The notes beneath the pieces were generated by a model. It made no database searches. It had not been told where the DNA came from and saw nothing but the letters and a program-made list of their open reading frames with translations. Made by a program: the position numbers and the translations under genes. A stretch of 64,000 bases of DNA from Vulcanimicrobium sp035943995 (GTDB taxonomy: Bacteria > Vulcanimicrobiota > Vulcanimicrobiia > Vulcanimicrobiales > Vulcanimicrobiaceae), in the NCBI GenBank assembly GCA_035943995.1, contig DASZBS010000056.1, positions 1 to 64,000 of the forward strand. Reading direction: 5' to 3'. Positions 51,273-58,782 of this stretch are shown here, one piece after another (the first letter of the stretch is position 1; each line of letters opens with the position of its first letter).

Positions 51273-52136
51273 ATGGAACCCAACGGCCGCGTGGCGATCC
51301 GCAAGATGTACAAGCTCTACATCAACGGTGCGTTCGCGCGCAGCGAGTCGGGGCGCAGCGACCAGATCGACGGCGAGAACGTGGCGCACGCCTCGCGCAA
51401 GGACGTGCGCGACGCCGTCGTGGCCGCCCGCACGGCATTCGAGAAATGGGCCGGCCAGTCGCCGGCGCTGCGCGGGCTGGTGCTTTACCGGCTGGCCGAG
51501 ATGATGGAGGCCCGCAAAGCCGAGCTCGCCGCCCAGCTCGTCGCCGGCGGCACCGCCGACGACGCCGAGGCCGGGCGCGAGGTCACGGCCGCGATCGACC
51601 GGACCGTGTGGTACGCGGGCTGGTGCGACAAATATCTGGCGCTGGCGTCGACGCGCAATCCGGTCGGCGGCCCGCACTTCAACTTCTCCACCCCCGAGCC
51701 GACCGGAATCGTCGCCTTGCTGGCGCCCGACGAGCCCGCGCTGCTGGGCCTCGTGACCGCGGTGCTCCCGGCGCTGGTGAGCGGCAACGCGGTCGTCGTC
51801 GTGGCGGGCGAGCGCGATCCGCGCACCGCCGTCGTCTTCGCGGAATGCCTCGCGACGAGCGACCTCCCCGCCGGCGCGTGCAACGTGCTCACGGGCACGC
51901 GCGCGGAGCTCGCGCCCGTGCTCGCAGGCCACATGGACGTCAACGCGCTGGGCGCGTTCGGTCTGGACGCGGCGATCGAGAAAAAACTGGGCGAGCTCGC
52001 CGCCGAGAACGTCAAGCGCACCCACTTCGAAGACGCGCCGCCCCGCGCCGCGTGGTTCGCTGGCGGCTACGACGAGCTGCAGCGCGTGCTCGCGTTCACC
52101 GAGCTCAAGACGATCTGGCATCCCGCGAAGATCTGA
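51273..52136 (+). CDS. Aldehyde-dehydrogenase-like protein lacking the catalytic half
   Basis: The 287-residue product resembles the N-terminal NAD-binding part of ALDH (YKLYINGAFARSESGR, then TGIVALLAPDEPALLGLVTAVLPALVSGNAVV and HFNFSTPEPTG) but stops before the catalytic Cys/Glu region; no GxxCxA is found. A half-length ALDH partner next to a full-length one is seen in deoC-linked clusters, so it may be a structural subunit of an ALDH complex rather than a pseudogene, but here it is 17 kb from its full-length relative. Upstream in-frame ATG at 51306 is an alternative. Confidence 0.75.
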   Translation: MEPNGRVAIRKMYKLYINGAFARSESGRSDQIDGENVAHASRKDVRDAVVAARTAFEKWAGQSPALRGLVLYRLAEMMEARKAELAAQLVAGGTADDAEAGREVTAAIDRTVWYAGWCDKYLALASTRNPVGGPHFNFSTPEPTGIVALLAPDEPALLGLVTAVLPALVSGNAVVVVAGERDPRTAVVFAECLATSDLPAGACNVLTGTRAELAPVLAGHMDVNALGAFGLDAAIEKKLGELAAENVKRTHFEDAPPRAAWFAGGYDELQRVLAFTELKTIWHPAKI

Positions 52137-52176
52137 TTCGGTTCGGCGGGACCGCGCCCGCGGGAGTGTGAATCAG

Positions 52177-52203
52177 GGGCCTTCGACGAGCTCAGGACGA
52201 GCT
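52177..52203. repeat. 27-bp dispersed repeat copy in front of tRNA-Ser
   Basis: GGGCCTTCGACGAGCTCAGG-type sequence, about 20 of 27 bases identical to the copies inside moeA (60962-60988, inverted) and pckA (62521-62547). The core TTCGAC-x2-GCTCAGG is the same. Here it is not coding and sits 7 bp before the tRNA gene. Confidence 0.6.
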
Positions 52204-52210
52204 CGGCCGC

Positions 52211-52300
52211 GGAGAGGTGGCAGAGCGGTTGAATGCACTCGCTTGGAAAGCGAGCATACGGTAAAACGTATCGGGAGTTCGAATCTCCCCCTCTCCGCCA
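52211..52300 (+). tRNA. tRNA-Ser(GGA)
   Basis: A 90-nt tRNA with a perfect 7-bp acceptor stem (GGAGAGG with CCTCTCC), discriminator G, encoded 3' CCA, T-arm GTTCGAATC and the long variable arm of class II tRNAs. The anticodon loop TTGGAAA gives anticodon GGA at 52245-52247, reading UCC and UCU serine codons. Confidence 0.97.
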
Positions 52301-52302
52301 AT

Positions 52303-53061
52303 CTATGCCGCGCCGGCTTTGCGTTTCACGAAGAGCCCTAGGACGGCAGCGATGGGGACCAGCAAGGCGCTGATCGTACCGCCGACCTTGAGCCAATCGT
52401 CGAGCGTGAGCGAGTCCGTCACGTTCACCTGCGCGCTCGTCTGGTACGCGATCGGGTCGACGTCGATACCGCTACCCTGGTACTTGAGCAGCAGATGCAA
52501 TGCTTTGTCGCCCGCGCTCGTGCAGTCGCTGACGGTCCAGAACCACACGAACGAGTCGATCGTTTGATTCGTCGGTTTCGCCGGCGGACTAGTCAAAGGC
52601 GTCACCGTGCAATCGGTCATGGTGAGGACCGGCTCGAGCGTTCCGGAGGCCTCGTCGGCGAGGACCGACTTATCTGCGTTGGCGGGGCCGGACTTCAGCG
52701 TGAGGATCACCGTGAGGGCGTCGCTGCGGCGCACCTTCCGCTGGAACGTCATCGCGGCATCGACGACGCGATGTTCGACCATGAATTCGTGACCCGAACC
52801 TTCCCAGTCCGGCGCTGAATTGCGATGAAGGTTGAAGTATAGGAACGCCGCGACACTGAGAGCTGCGAACGACCCGGCGGCAATGAAGAACGTGCGACGA
52901 TACACCAGCAACTCGCTTTCACGTACGGAACGTGCCGGACCAGCTACGTTCCTGGCGTCGTCTCCTTTCGGCGTTGCGTGACGGTAGACCTGCTGGGCAG
53001 ACCTACCGCTCTCTGTGTCCGCTGGTCGGCGCGGTCGCCGAGGCGTTGCCTGCCCTCGCAT
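52303..53061 (-). CDS. Membrane protein of unknown function
   Basis: Up to 252 residues, but the first roughly 50 are Arg/Ala-rich and may not be translated. A hydrophobic segment occurs at about 58-77 and another near the C-terminus (about 228-246); the middle is a soluble domain with two cysteines around TDCTVTPLT and SDCTSAGDK. No family is recognised. Possible shorter starts are TTG or GTG around residue 50. It converges with tRNA-Ser. No conserved partner identifies its job. Confidence 0.55.
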   Translation of the reverse strand: MRGQATPRRPRRPADTESGRSAQQVYRHATPKGDDARNVAGPARSVRESELLVYRRTFFIAAGSFAALSVAAFLYFNLHRNSAPDWEGSGHEFMVEHRVVDAAMTFQRKVRRSDALTVILTLKSGPANADKSVLADEASGTLEPVLTMTDCTVTPLTSPPAKPTNQTIDSFVWFWTVSDCTSAGDKALHLLLKYQGSGIDVDPIAYQTSAQVNVTDSLTLDDWLKVGGTISALLVPIAAVLGLFVKRKAGAA

Positions 53062-53100
53062 CTCTAACGCGGGACGGGCTTTTCGCCGAACGTACGGTCA

Positions 53101-55017
53101 GTGCAGCAACAGGGGCTTGTCCCGGCTGGGGACGTTCGGCCAGGAGGGGTTGGGCTCGGCACGGAGGCTGTCGTGGTTGCGGATGCCGGGGGCGAGCTCG
53201 AGTCGCGGCGTGATGCGCGGGTTCGTGAGGTTGCCGTGCAGACGGGTGCCGCGATCGAGCGTTTGCGTTCGGCGTCGAATCGGCTTACCGCGAATGCCAT
53301 TGCGCAGACGTCGGCTATCGTCGAGATTGCTCGGACTGCGCGGGCTTCTACCGAGCGCGTTCGGGGCGCCGGGCGCACCGTTGCCGATGCGCGCGCGCGC
53401 ACCACGGAAGCCGACCATCAGCTGAGCTCCGCGGGGCGCGGGATCGAAGAGCTCACGATGTCGTCGAGCGAGCTCGCGTCGGTAACGAAGAGCGCGCTCG
53501 CGTCGATCGGCGAGCTGCTCGCGCTCACCGAGAAGATCAACGGCATCGTCGACTTCGTGCGCGAGGTGTCCGAGCGTACCAATTTGCTCGCGCTCAACGC
53601 GAAGATCGAAGCGGCGCGCGCCGGCGAGCACGGCCGCGGTTTCGCCGTCGTCGCGGGCGAAGTCGGGAAGCTCGCGGCGTCGACGCGCGAAGCGACCCGC
53701 GACATGGACGAGCTGCTGCGCCAGATCGCCGCGCGCGGCGCGTCGACGAGCGCGTTCGGCGCGTCGCTCGACGACGCGGTAGCCGGCAGCGAACGCTCCG
53801 CCGGCGGTGCGCGCTCGGCGCTGGGCGCGATCTCGAGCGCGGTCGCCGACGTCGTCGCGACGTTCGCGGACGTCGAGCGGCTCGTCGACAGCGAGATCGC
53901 CGCCGCCGACCAGTACGGCTCGGCCGCCGGCTCGCTGCTGCGCAGCGTGCGCGAGCACTTCGCCGACACCGCCGAGACGCAGATGTGGACCGGCAACGTC
54001 GAGTTCCAGAGCCACGAGCTCGCCGCGCTGAACCAACGCCGCCATGCCACGGTGGTGACGACGAACACGGTCGTGCGCACGCTGCGCGTGGGCTGCGCGG
54101 TGGCACCGGAGTCGTTGCCGGCGCGCATGCTGGGCGAATTCAAGCGCCACGTGGAGCTACTCTCGGACGCGCAGTTGCGCGTCGAGCTGGTCATCCCGTA
54201 CGAGAAGCGGCAGACGCAGCTCCTGATCGACCTGCGCACCGGCGACCTCGCGCTCGGCTCGTTGAACGCATCGCTCGTCGGCAGCTTGCTGCCGGCCGCG
54301 CAGCTGTTCGAGCTTCCCTACCTGTTCCGCTCGCGCCGGCACGCGTTCGCGATGTTCGACGGCGCGTACGGCCGTGCACTCCTGGCCCGCGGCGCGAGCG
54401 TCGGCTTGACGTTCCTCGGCTTTTGCGAGAACGGCGTGCGCCACTACACCAACGACGTGCGCGAGCTGCGCGTGGCCGACGACATTCGCGACTTGCGCAT
54501 GCGCACGCTCGACGGCCCGGTGTACCTCTACGTCGCCAGCGCGCTCGACGTGACGCCGTACCCGATGCCGATCGGCAAGGTCTTCGACGCGCTGCGCGAG
54601 CGTCGCGTCGACGGCCAGGACAATCCCCTGCCGACGATCGCGAGCACGAAGTTTTACGAGCATCAGCGCTTTCTCACGCTGACCGCGCACACGTACACGC
54701 CCCAGATCCTCGTCGCGAACCCCGAGCTGCTCGCTTCGCTAGGCGACCGGCGTGCGATCGTCGAGAAGGCCGCCGAGCGCGCGATCGCGTGGCAGCGCGA
54801 GAACGCGGCGAAGTTCGACGCGGAAGCGCTCGCGCAACTACGCCGCCACATGAAGGTGACCACGCTCGACGACGCGGAGCGGCAGACGTTCGTGCGCGCT
54901 ACCGCGCCGGTGTACGAGCGCGCCGCCGACTTGGTCGGCGAGTCCGAGCTTGCGGCGATCCGCAACGCCGCGAACGCCGCGGGCACGGGCATGACGGGCA
55001 CGTCCAGCTGGACCTAG
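53101..55017 (+). CDS. Soluble chemoreceptor fused to a DctP-type (TRAP) ligand-binding domain
   Basis: About 638 residues. Residues about 60-290 are a methyl-accepting signalling coiled coil whose tip ERTNLLALNAKIEAARAGEHGRGFAVVAGEV (from residue 158) is nearly the canonical kinase-control hairpin. From about 325 on, it is a DctP-like binding protein: LFELPYLFRSRRHAFAMFDGAYG, ENGVRHYTN, VDGQDNPLPTIASTKFYEHQRFLTLTAHTY. No signal peptide or membrane segment separates the two, so a normally periplasmic module would be in the cytoplasm and may sense an internal carboxylate. The N-terminal start (GTG 53101 or GTG 53237) is uncertain. No che genes are in the window. Confidence 0.85.
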   Translation: MQQQGLVPAGDVRPGGVGLGTEAVVVADAGGELESRRDARVREVAVQTGAAIERLRSASNRLTANAIAQTSAIVEIARTARASTERVRGAGRTVADARARTTEADHQLSSAGRGIEELTMSSSELASVTKSALASIGELLALTEKINGIVDFVREVSERTNLLALNAKIEAARAGEHGRGFAVVAGEVGKLAASTREATRDMDELLRQIAARGASTSAFGASLDDAVAGSERSAGGARSALGAISSAVADVVATFADVERLVDSEIAAADQYGSAAGSLLRSVREHFADTAETQMWTGNVEFQSHELAALNQRRHATVVTTNTVVRTLRVGCAVAPESLPARMLGEFKRHVELLSDAQLRVELVIPYEKRQTQLLIDLRTGDLALGSLNASLVGSLLPAAQLFELPYLFRSRRHAFAMFDGAYGRALLARGASVGLTFLGFCENGVRHYTNDVRELRVADDIRDLRMRTLDGPVYLYVASALDVTPYPMPIGKVFDALRERRVDGQDNPLPTIASTKFYEHQRFLTLTAHTYTPQILVANPELLASLGDRRAIVEKAAERAIAWQRENAAKFDAEALAQLRRHMKVTTLDDAERQTFVRATAPVYERAADLVGESELAAIRNAANAAGTGMTGTSSWT

Positions 55018-55079
55018 CGCGATTTCGGGACGAACGTACGGCTAGCGCGGCGGCACCGGTATGCGAGATGGTAGCACCG

Positions 55080-55531
55080 ATGAGATTACCGGGAAGCCTC
55101 GCGCGCGCAGCGGTCGCTGCGCTGTCCGTGTTGACCCTCGCCGCGTGCCACGGAAACGATTCGATCGCCTGTGTCCCGCCGCCGATCTCCAGCCCGGCGC
55201 CCGTCGTCATCCCGACACTGGTCTCGCCGGCCGCCGGAGCGACCGGAGTTTCGACGGGCCCGCTGGACGTTACCATCGGCAACGCCGCGGGTGCAGAATT
55301 GCTCTACCTTCATGACCCGGCGGAAATTTTGTCGGCTCGACCAATTTCCGCCAGGCAAATCCGCCGTCCAACGACGTCCGGATCGGAACGTTCGCGCAGC
55401 TCGCGTCCCAGACCACGTATCAGGTCTATGCGAACGTGATCGTGTTCAGCACGACCTTCAACCCGTGCGGAATCAACCCCGCTCTCTCGGCTTCGGAACC
55501 CCGGCTGCTCGGCAGCTTCACGACACGCTGA
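55080..55531 (+). pseudogene. Small lipoprotein gene broken by a frameshift
   Basis: The first part encodes RLPGSLARAAVAALSVLTLAACHG, a clean LAAC lipobox, then an Ile/Pro/Ser-rich beta domain. As written, the frame ends at 55439 with a basic, meaningless tail. In the other frame from about 55318 the DNA continues NFVGSTNFRQANPPSNDVRIGTF and so on to a stop at 55531, which fits the same Ser/Thr-rich style. One base appears lost in the CCC at 55316-55318. Start at ATG 55080 (or 55068). Confidence 0.75.
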
Positions 55532-55540
55532 GCGCCGGGC

Positions 55541-56671
55541 TCAGCGCCGCAGTAACGGCAGCACGCGCGCCGCGGGCAAGTTGAAGTAGGTCACGCCCGC
55601 GCGGCCGGTGACGTCGTGCGCGCTGAACAGCGCGTCGTCGATCGCCGCCTCGGTCGCGTCGGCCGTTGCGGCGAACAGCGCGTCGACGCGGTCGTCGTCG
55701 CTCTCGAGGGGCGGGCCCGTGATCCCGCCGGCGCGCGGATAGACGTGCGTCGTCGAGAACGCGATGAAGAGGTCGCCGCTCGACACGTGCGACGTCGCGC
55801 CGGTGCGCGCGAGCCCGAGCCCCGCGCGTTTGGCGATGTCGTGCAAACGGTTGTGGTCGAGCGGCGCATCGGTCGCGACGACGATGATGATGCTGCCGTC
55901 GGCTGCGCGCCCGCGTTCCGGCGCGACGTAGCCCGCCGTTCGCGGATAGATCGGCAGCAGCTCCTTCGCAAAGGCACGTCCCACGGGCACGCCATCGATG
56001 CGCAATTCTGCGCGCGACCCGGTGTTCGCGTTGACGAGCACGCCGACGGTGTAGCCGCCCAGCGCCTTCGGCAGGACGCGCGACGCCGAACCGATCCCGG
56101 CTGCGAACCCGAACGCGCGCATCCCGGTTCCCGCGCCGACGTTCCCGCGCGCGAAGTCACCCGGCTTCGCGGCGTCCAGCATCGCGACGACGTCTTCTGC
56201 GTGCACGTGGCGGCCTTGGATGTCGTTGATGCCTTGGTCGTCGCACTCGGCGACCACCGGCAGCGGCACGTCCTCGCGCACCCCGATCTGCGGGTGCTTG
56301 CCGATCAGCCACGACACGACGCCGTCGTCGACCCGGCCGACGTTCAGCGTGTTCGTCAGCACGATCGGCACTTCGAGGAAGCCGGACTGGTTCACCCAGT
56401 GTGCGCCCGTCATCTCGCCGTTCCCGTTGAGGTCGAACGTCGCGGCGGCGACGCGCTGGTTCCACACGTCGTCGCCGGCGATGATCCCCGTCGCTCCGGT
56501 CCGCACGCTCGTCCCTTCGACCTTCGTCACGTGCCCGACGCGCACGCCGGCCACGTCGGTGATGCCGTCCACGGCGCCCGGTGAGAACGTGCCGATCGGT
56601 ACCGGCGTGCGCGCGGCGGCCGGAACGCCGCAGCAGACGAGCGCCGCGATCAGCGCGAGAACGTGTCGCAT
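55541..56671 (-). CDS. Exported S58-family beta-aminopeptidase (DmpA/BapA-like)
   Basis: The 376-residue product has a signal peptide (about 1-20, ALVCCGVPAAA). The family self-cleaves before Ser or Thr: here GNVGAGTGMRAFGFAAGIG-SASR gives the expected Gly-Ser site. WVNQSGFLEVPIVLTNTLNVGRV and the C-terminal SHVSSGDLFIAFSTTH blocks also fit. These enzymes cut N-terminal D-amino acid or beta-amino peptides. Export suggests peptide scavenging. It is the last gene of the AOR operon or a neighbour of it, 53 bp after the AOR stop. Confidence 0.9.
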   Translation of the reverse strand: MRHVLALIAALVCCGVPAAARTPVPIGTFSPGAVDGITDVAGVRVGHVTKVEGTSVRTGATGIIAGDDVWNQRVAAATFDLNGNGEMTGAHWVNQSGFLEVPIVLTNTLNVGRVDDGVVSWLIGKHPQIGVREDVPLPVVAECDDQGINDIQGRHVHAEDVVAMLDAAKPGDFARGNVGAGTGMRAFGFAAGIGSASRVLPKALGGYTVGVLVNANTGSRAELRIDGVPVGRAFAKELLPIYPRTAGYVAPERGRAADGSIIIVVATDAPLDHNRLHDIAKRAGLGLARTGATSHVSSGDLFIAFSTTHVYPRAGGITGPPLESDDDRVDALFAATADATEAAIDDALFSAHDVTGRAGVTYFNLPAARVLPLLRR

Positions 56672-56724
56672 CGGCACGACGTTTGCCGCCGCAAGCGGCG
56701 TCTCCGCTCGCGAGGTGACGAACG

Positions 56725-58512
56725 CTATCCGACGGCGACGGGCGCGCTCGCATCGCGCCGCTGCGACTCGTACGCCGTGCGCAGCGATTCGAGCCGTTCC
56801 GGTTCGATACGGCGGCCGGCGTTCGGCCCGTTCGCGATCGCTTCGGCGAAGAGGCGTTCGGGGAGCGTATCGTCGTCCGGCGTCCAGCCGAGCCGCGCGT
56901 TGATCGTGCGCTTGCGCTGCCACGTGCGCTGCGCGGCCGCGCGCAGGCCGGCGGCGTCGAGCGGGATGCCGCTGACCGCGCTCCACAGCGCCGCGGCTTC
57001 CGTGTCGAAGTCCTCGAAGCAGTCGCGCACGAACTTGCACAGCACTAGGCTGTCCCATGCGATCGCGCGGTCCTCGGCTTCGATCGCGTCGCGCGCGCGC
57101 GCGCCGTCGCTCGGATCGGCGGACGGATCGCGCAGATCCTTGTCGTACGTCGCCGCGCGGTTGTGGCAGGCGCCGCGCGTGCACGTCGCGAGGCCGAGCG
57201 CGTACGTGGGCAGCGCGCGCGGCTCGTAGCCGGGCAGCTCCAGACCCTTGCAGTGCATCGCGAAGCGCGCAGCGCCGCCGCCGATTCGCGCGGCGGCCGC
57301 CCGCACGCCGCCGGCGAGGACATCCCCCAAGCCGCGCCGTGCTGCGATCGCCTCGATCGCCGGCAGCAGCACCGCTGCGTTGCCGAAGCGCAGTTCCGTG
57401 CCGAACGCGTCGCTCGCGACCAGGCCGTGCTGCGCGCACTCCATCGCGAACGCGATCGCCGAGCCGGTCGAGATCGTGTCGAGGCCGAGCGCGTCGCAGC
57501 GCGCGATCGCGTCGAGCACGGCGTCGAGGTCGTCGACGCCGCAGTTCGGGCCGAACGCCCACACCGACTCGTACTCGCTGGCGGCAGCGGTGCGCCGGTC
57601 GCGGTCCTTGCGCACGTAGAGGTGCTCGCACTGCACCGGACAGCCCGCGCAACCCGCGCGCAGCTCGAGATACGTGCCGGTCGATTCGCGCGCGCGCTCC
57701 GGCGTGACGTTCTCCGCGCCCGCGAACGTCGCGGCGGTGAAGTTGCGCGTCGGCAGCTGACCCATGCGCTGCAGCACGCGCAGGTTCGCGCTCGTGCCGA
57801 GCACGCGGTACTTCGCCGTCTTCGGCCCCAGCGCGCGCTCGCGCAACGTCGCCGACAGCCGCGCCGTGGCCGCCGGATCCGCGATGCCCACCTCGCCGCG
57901 CCCGCGCAGCGCGACCGCCTTGAGCCGCTTCGCGCCAAACACCGCGCCGGTGCCGCCGCGCCCCGCTTGGCGGCCGTCGTTCTCGACCGCCGCGTAGCGC
58001 ACGCCGCGCTCGCCCGCGACGCCGATCGCGCACACGCGCAGCGAACGGTCGCCGTACGACTCGCGCAGCGCCTTCGTCGTCTCGCGCGCGGACAGGCCCG
58101 CGAGCGCCGACGCGTCTTCGAAGCGCACGGCGTCGCCGTCGATCGCGAGCGTCGTCCACGCGTCCGCGGTGCCGGTGATGACGATCGCCGCCAGACCGCA
58201 GCGCCGCAGCACCGCGGAGAAATGGCTCGACGACAGGCCCTCGTTGAGCAAGCCGGTCAGCGGCGAGATCGTCGCGAGCGCGTGCTTGTTCGCGGCCGGC
58301 ACCGGCGTCGATGCGAACGGCCCCGCGGCAAAGACGATCGGGTTGCTCGCGCCAAGCGGGTCGAGCGGACCGCGCACGCGCTCCTCGATCAGCCGCACCG
58401 CGAGCGCGACGCCGCCGAGCGCGTCGGCAAACACGTCGTCGCCCAGCGCGCTGCGGCGCGCGGTGCGCGCGGAGAGGTCGATCTCGAGCAGCTCGCGCGG
58501 GCCGGCGTACAT
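56725..58512 (-). CDS. Aldehyde:ferredoxin oxidoreductase family enzyme (tungsten/molybdopterin)
   Basis: The 595-residue protein has the AOR N-terminal domain (DALGGVALAVRLIEERV, SSSHFSAVLRRCG) and iron-sulfur ligands C288xxC291xxxC295 (CAGCPVQC) with C492 (LVLCKFVRDC) to complete the 4Fe-4S cluster. Such enzymes oxidise aldehydes or other substrates with ferredoxin, holding a tungsten bis-pterin cofactor. The genes immediately upstream supply cofactor parts (moaD, moeA-PBP and moeA), so the operon builds and uses the cofactor together. The start abuts the moaD stop. Confidence 0.92.
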   Translation of the reverse strand: MYAGPRELLEIDLSARTARRSALGDDVFADALGGVALAVRLIEERVRGPLDPLGASNPIVFAAGPFASTPVPAANKHALATISPLTGLLNEGLSSSHFSAVLRRCGLAAIVITGTADAWTTLAIDGDAVRFEDASALAGLSARETTKALRESYGDRSLRVCAIGVAGERGVRYAAVENDGRQAGRGGTGAVFGAKRLKAVALRGRGEVGIADPAATARLSATLRERALGPKTAKYRVLGTSANLRVLQRMGQLPTRNFTAATFAGAENVTPERARESTGTYLELRAGCAGCPVQCEHLYVRKDRDRRTAAASEYESVWAFGPNCGVDDLDAVLDAIARCDALGLDTISTGSAIAFAMECAQHGLVASDAFGTELRFGNAAVLLPAIEAIAARRGLGDVLAGGVRAAAARIGGGAARFAMHCKGLELPGYEPRALPTYALGLATCTRGACHNRAATYDKDLRDPSADPSDGARARDAIEAEDRAIAWDSLVLCKFVRDCFEDFDTEAAALWSAVSGIPLDAAGLRAAAQRTWQRKRTINARLGWTPDDDTLPERLFAEAIANGPNAGRRIEPERLESLRTAYESQRRDASAPVAVG

Positions 58513-58782
58513 CTATCCGCCGCTCGCGAGGAACAGGATGCAGGGGCGGTCTGCGTCTCCGAACGTCTCGCCGTCGCGCAGCGCGCGGCGGCCGTCGAGC
58601 AGCAGCAGATTCGGTTCGACGAGCGCGTCGGACGCCGGCGCGATGACGTCGGGGATCAGCGCCGGCACCGCGTCGCCGAGCGCGCGCAGGAAGTCGCGCA
58701 GCGCGACCGGCTCGTCGAGCGCGAGCTCGACGTACGACACGCCCGCGAGCGCGCGCGCCATCCCGAACAGCTCAACCTTCAT
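58513..58782 (-). CDS. MoaD/ThiS-family sulfur-carrier protein
   Basis: The 89-residue product is a ubiquitin-like protein ending in ILFLASGG, with the C-terminal Gly-Gly that becomes thiocarboxylated. It would supply sulfur for molybdopterin for the AOR enzyme encoded next. The ATG overlaps the MoeA-PBP stop (ATGA), and the AOR start follows directly. Confidence 0.9.
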   Translation of the reverse strand: MKVELFGMARALAGVSYVELALDEPVALRDFLRALGDAVPALIPDVIAPASDALVEPNLLLLDGRRALRDGETFGDADRPCILFLASGG

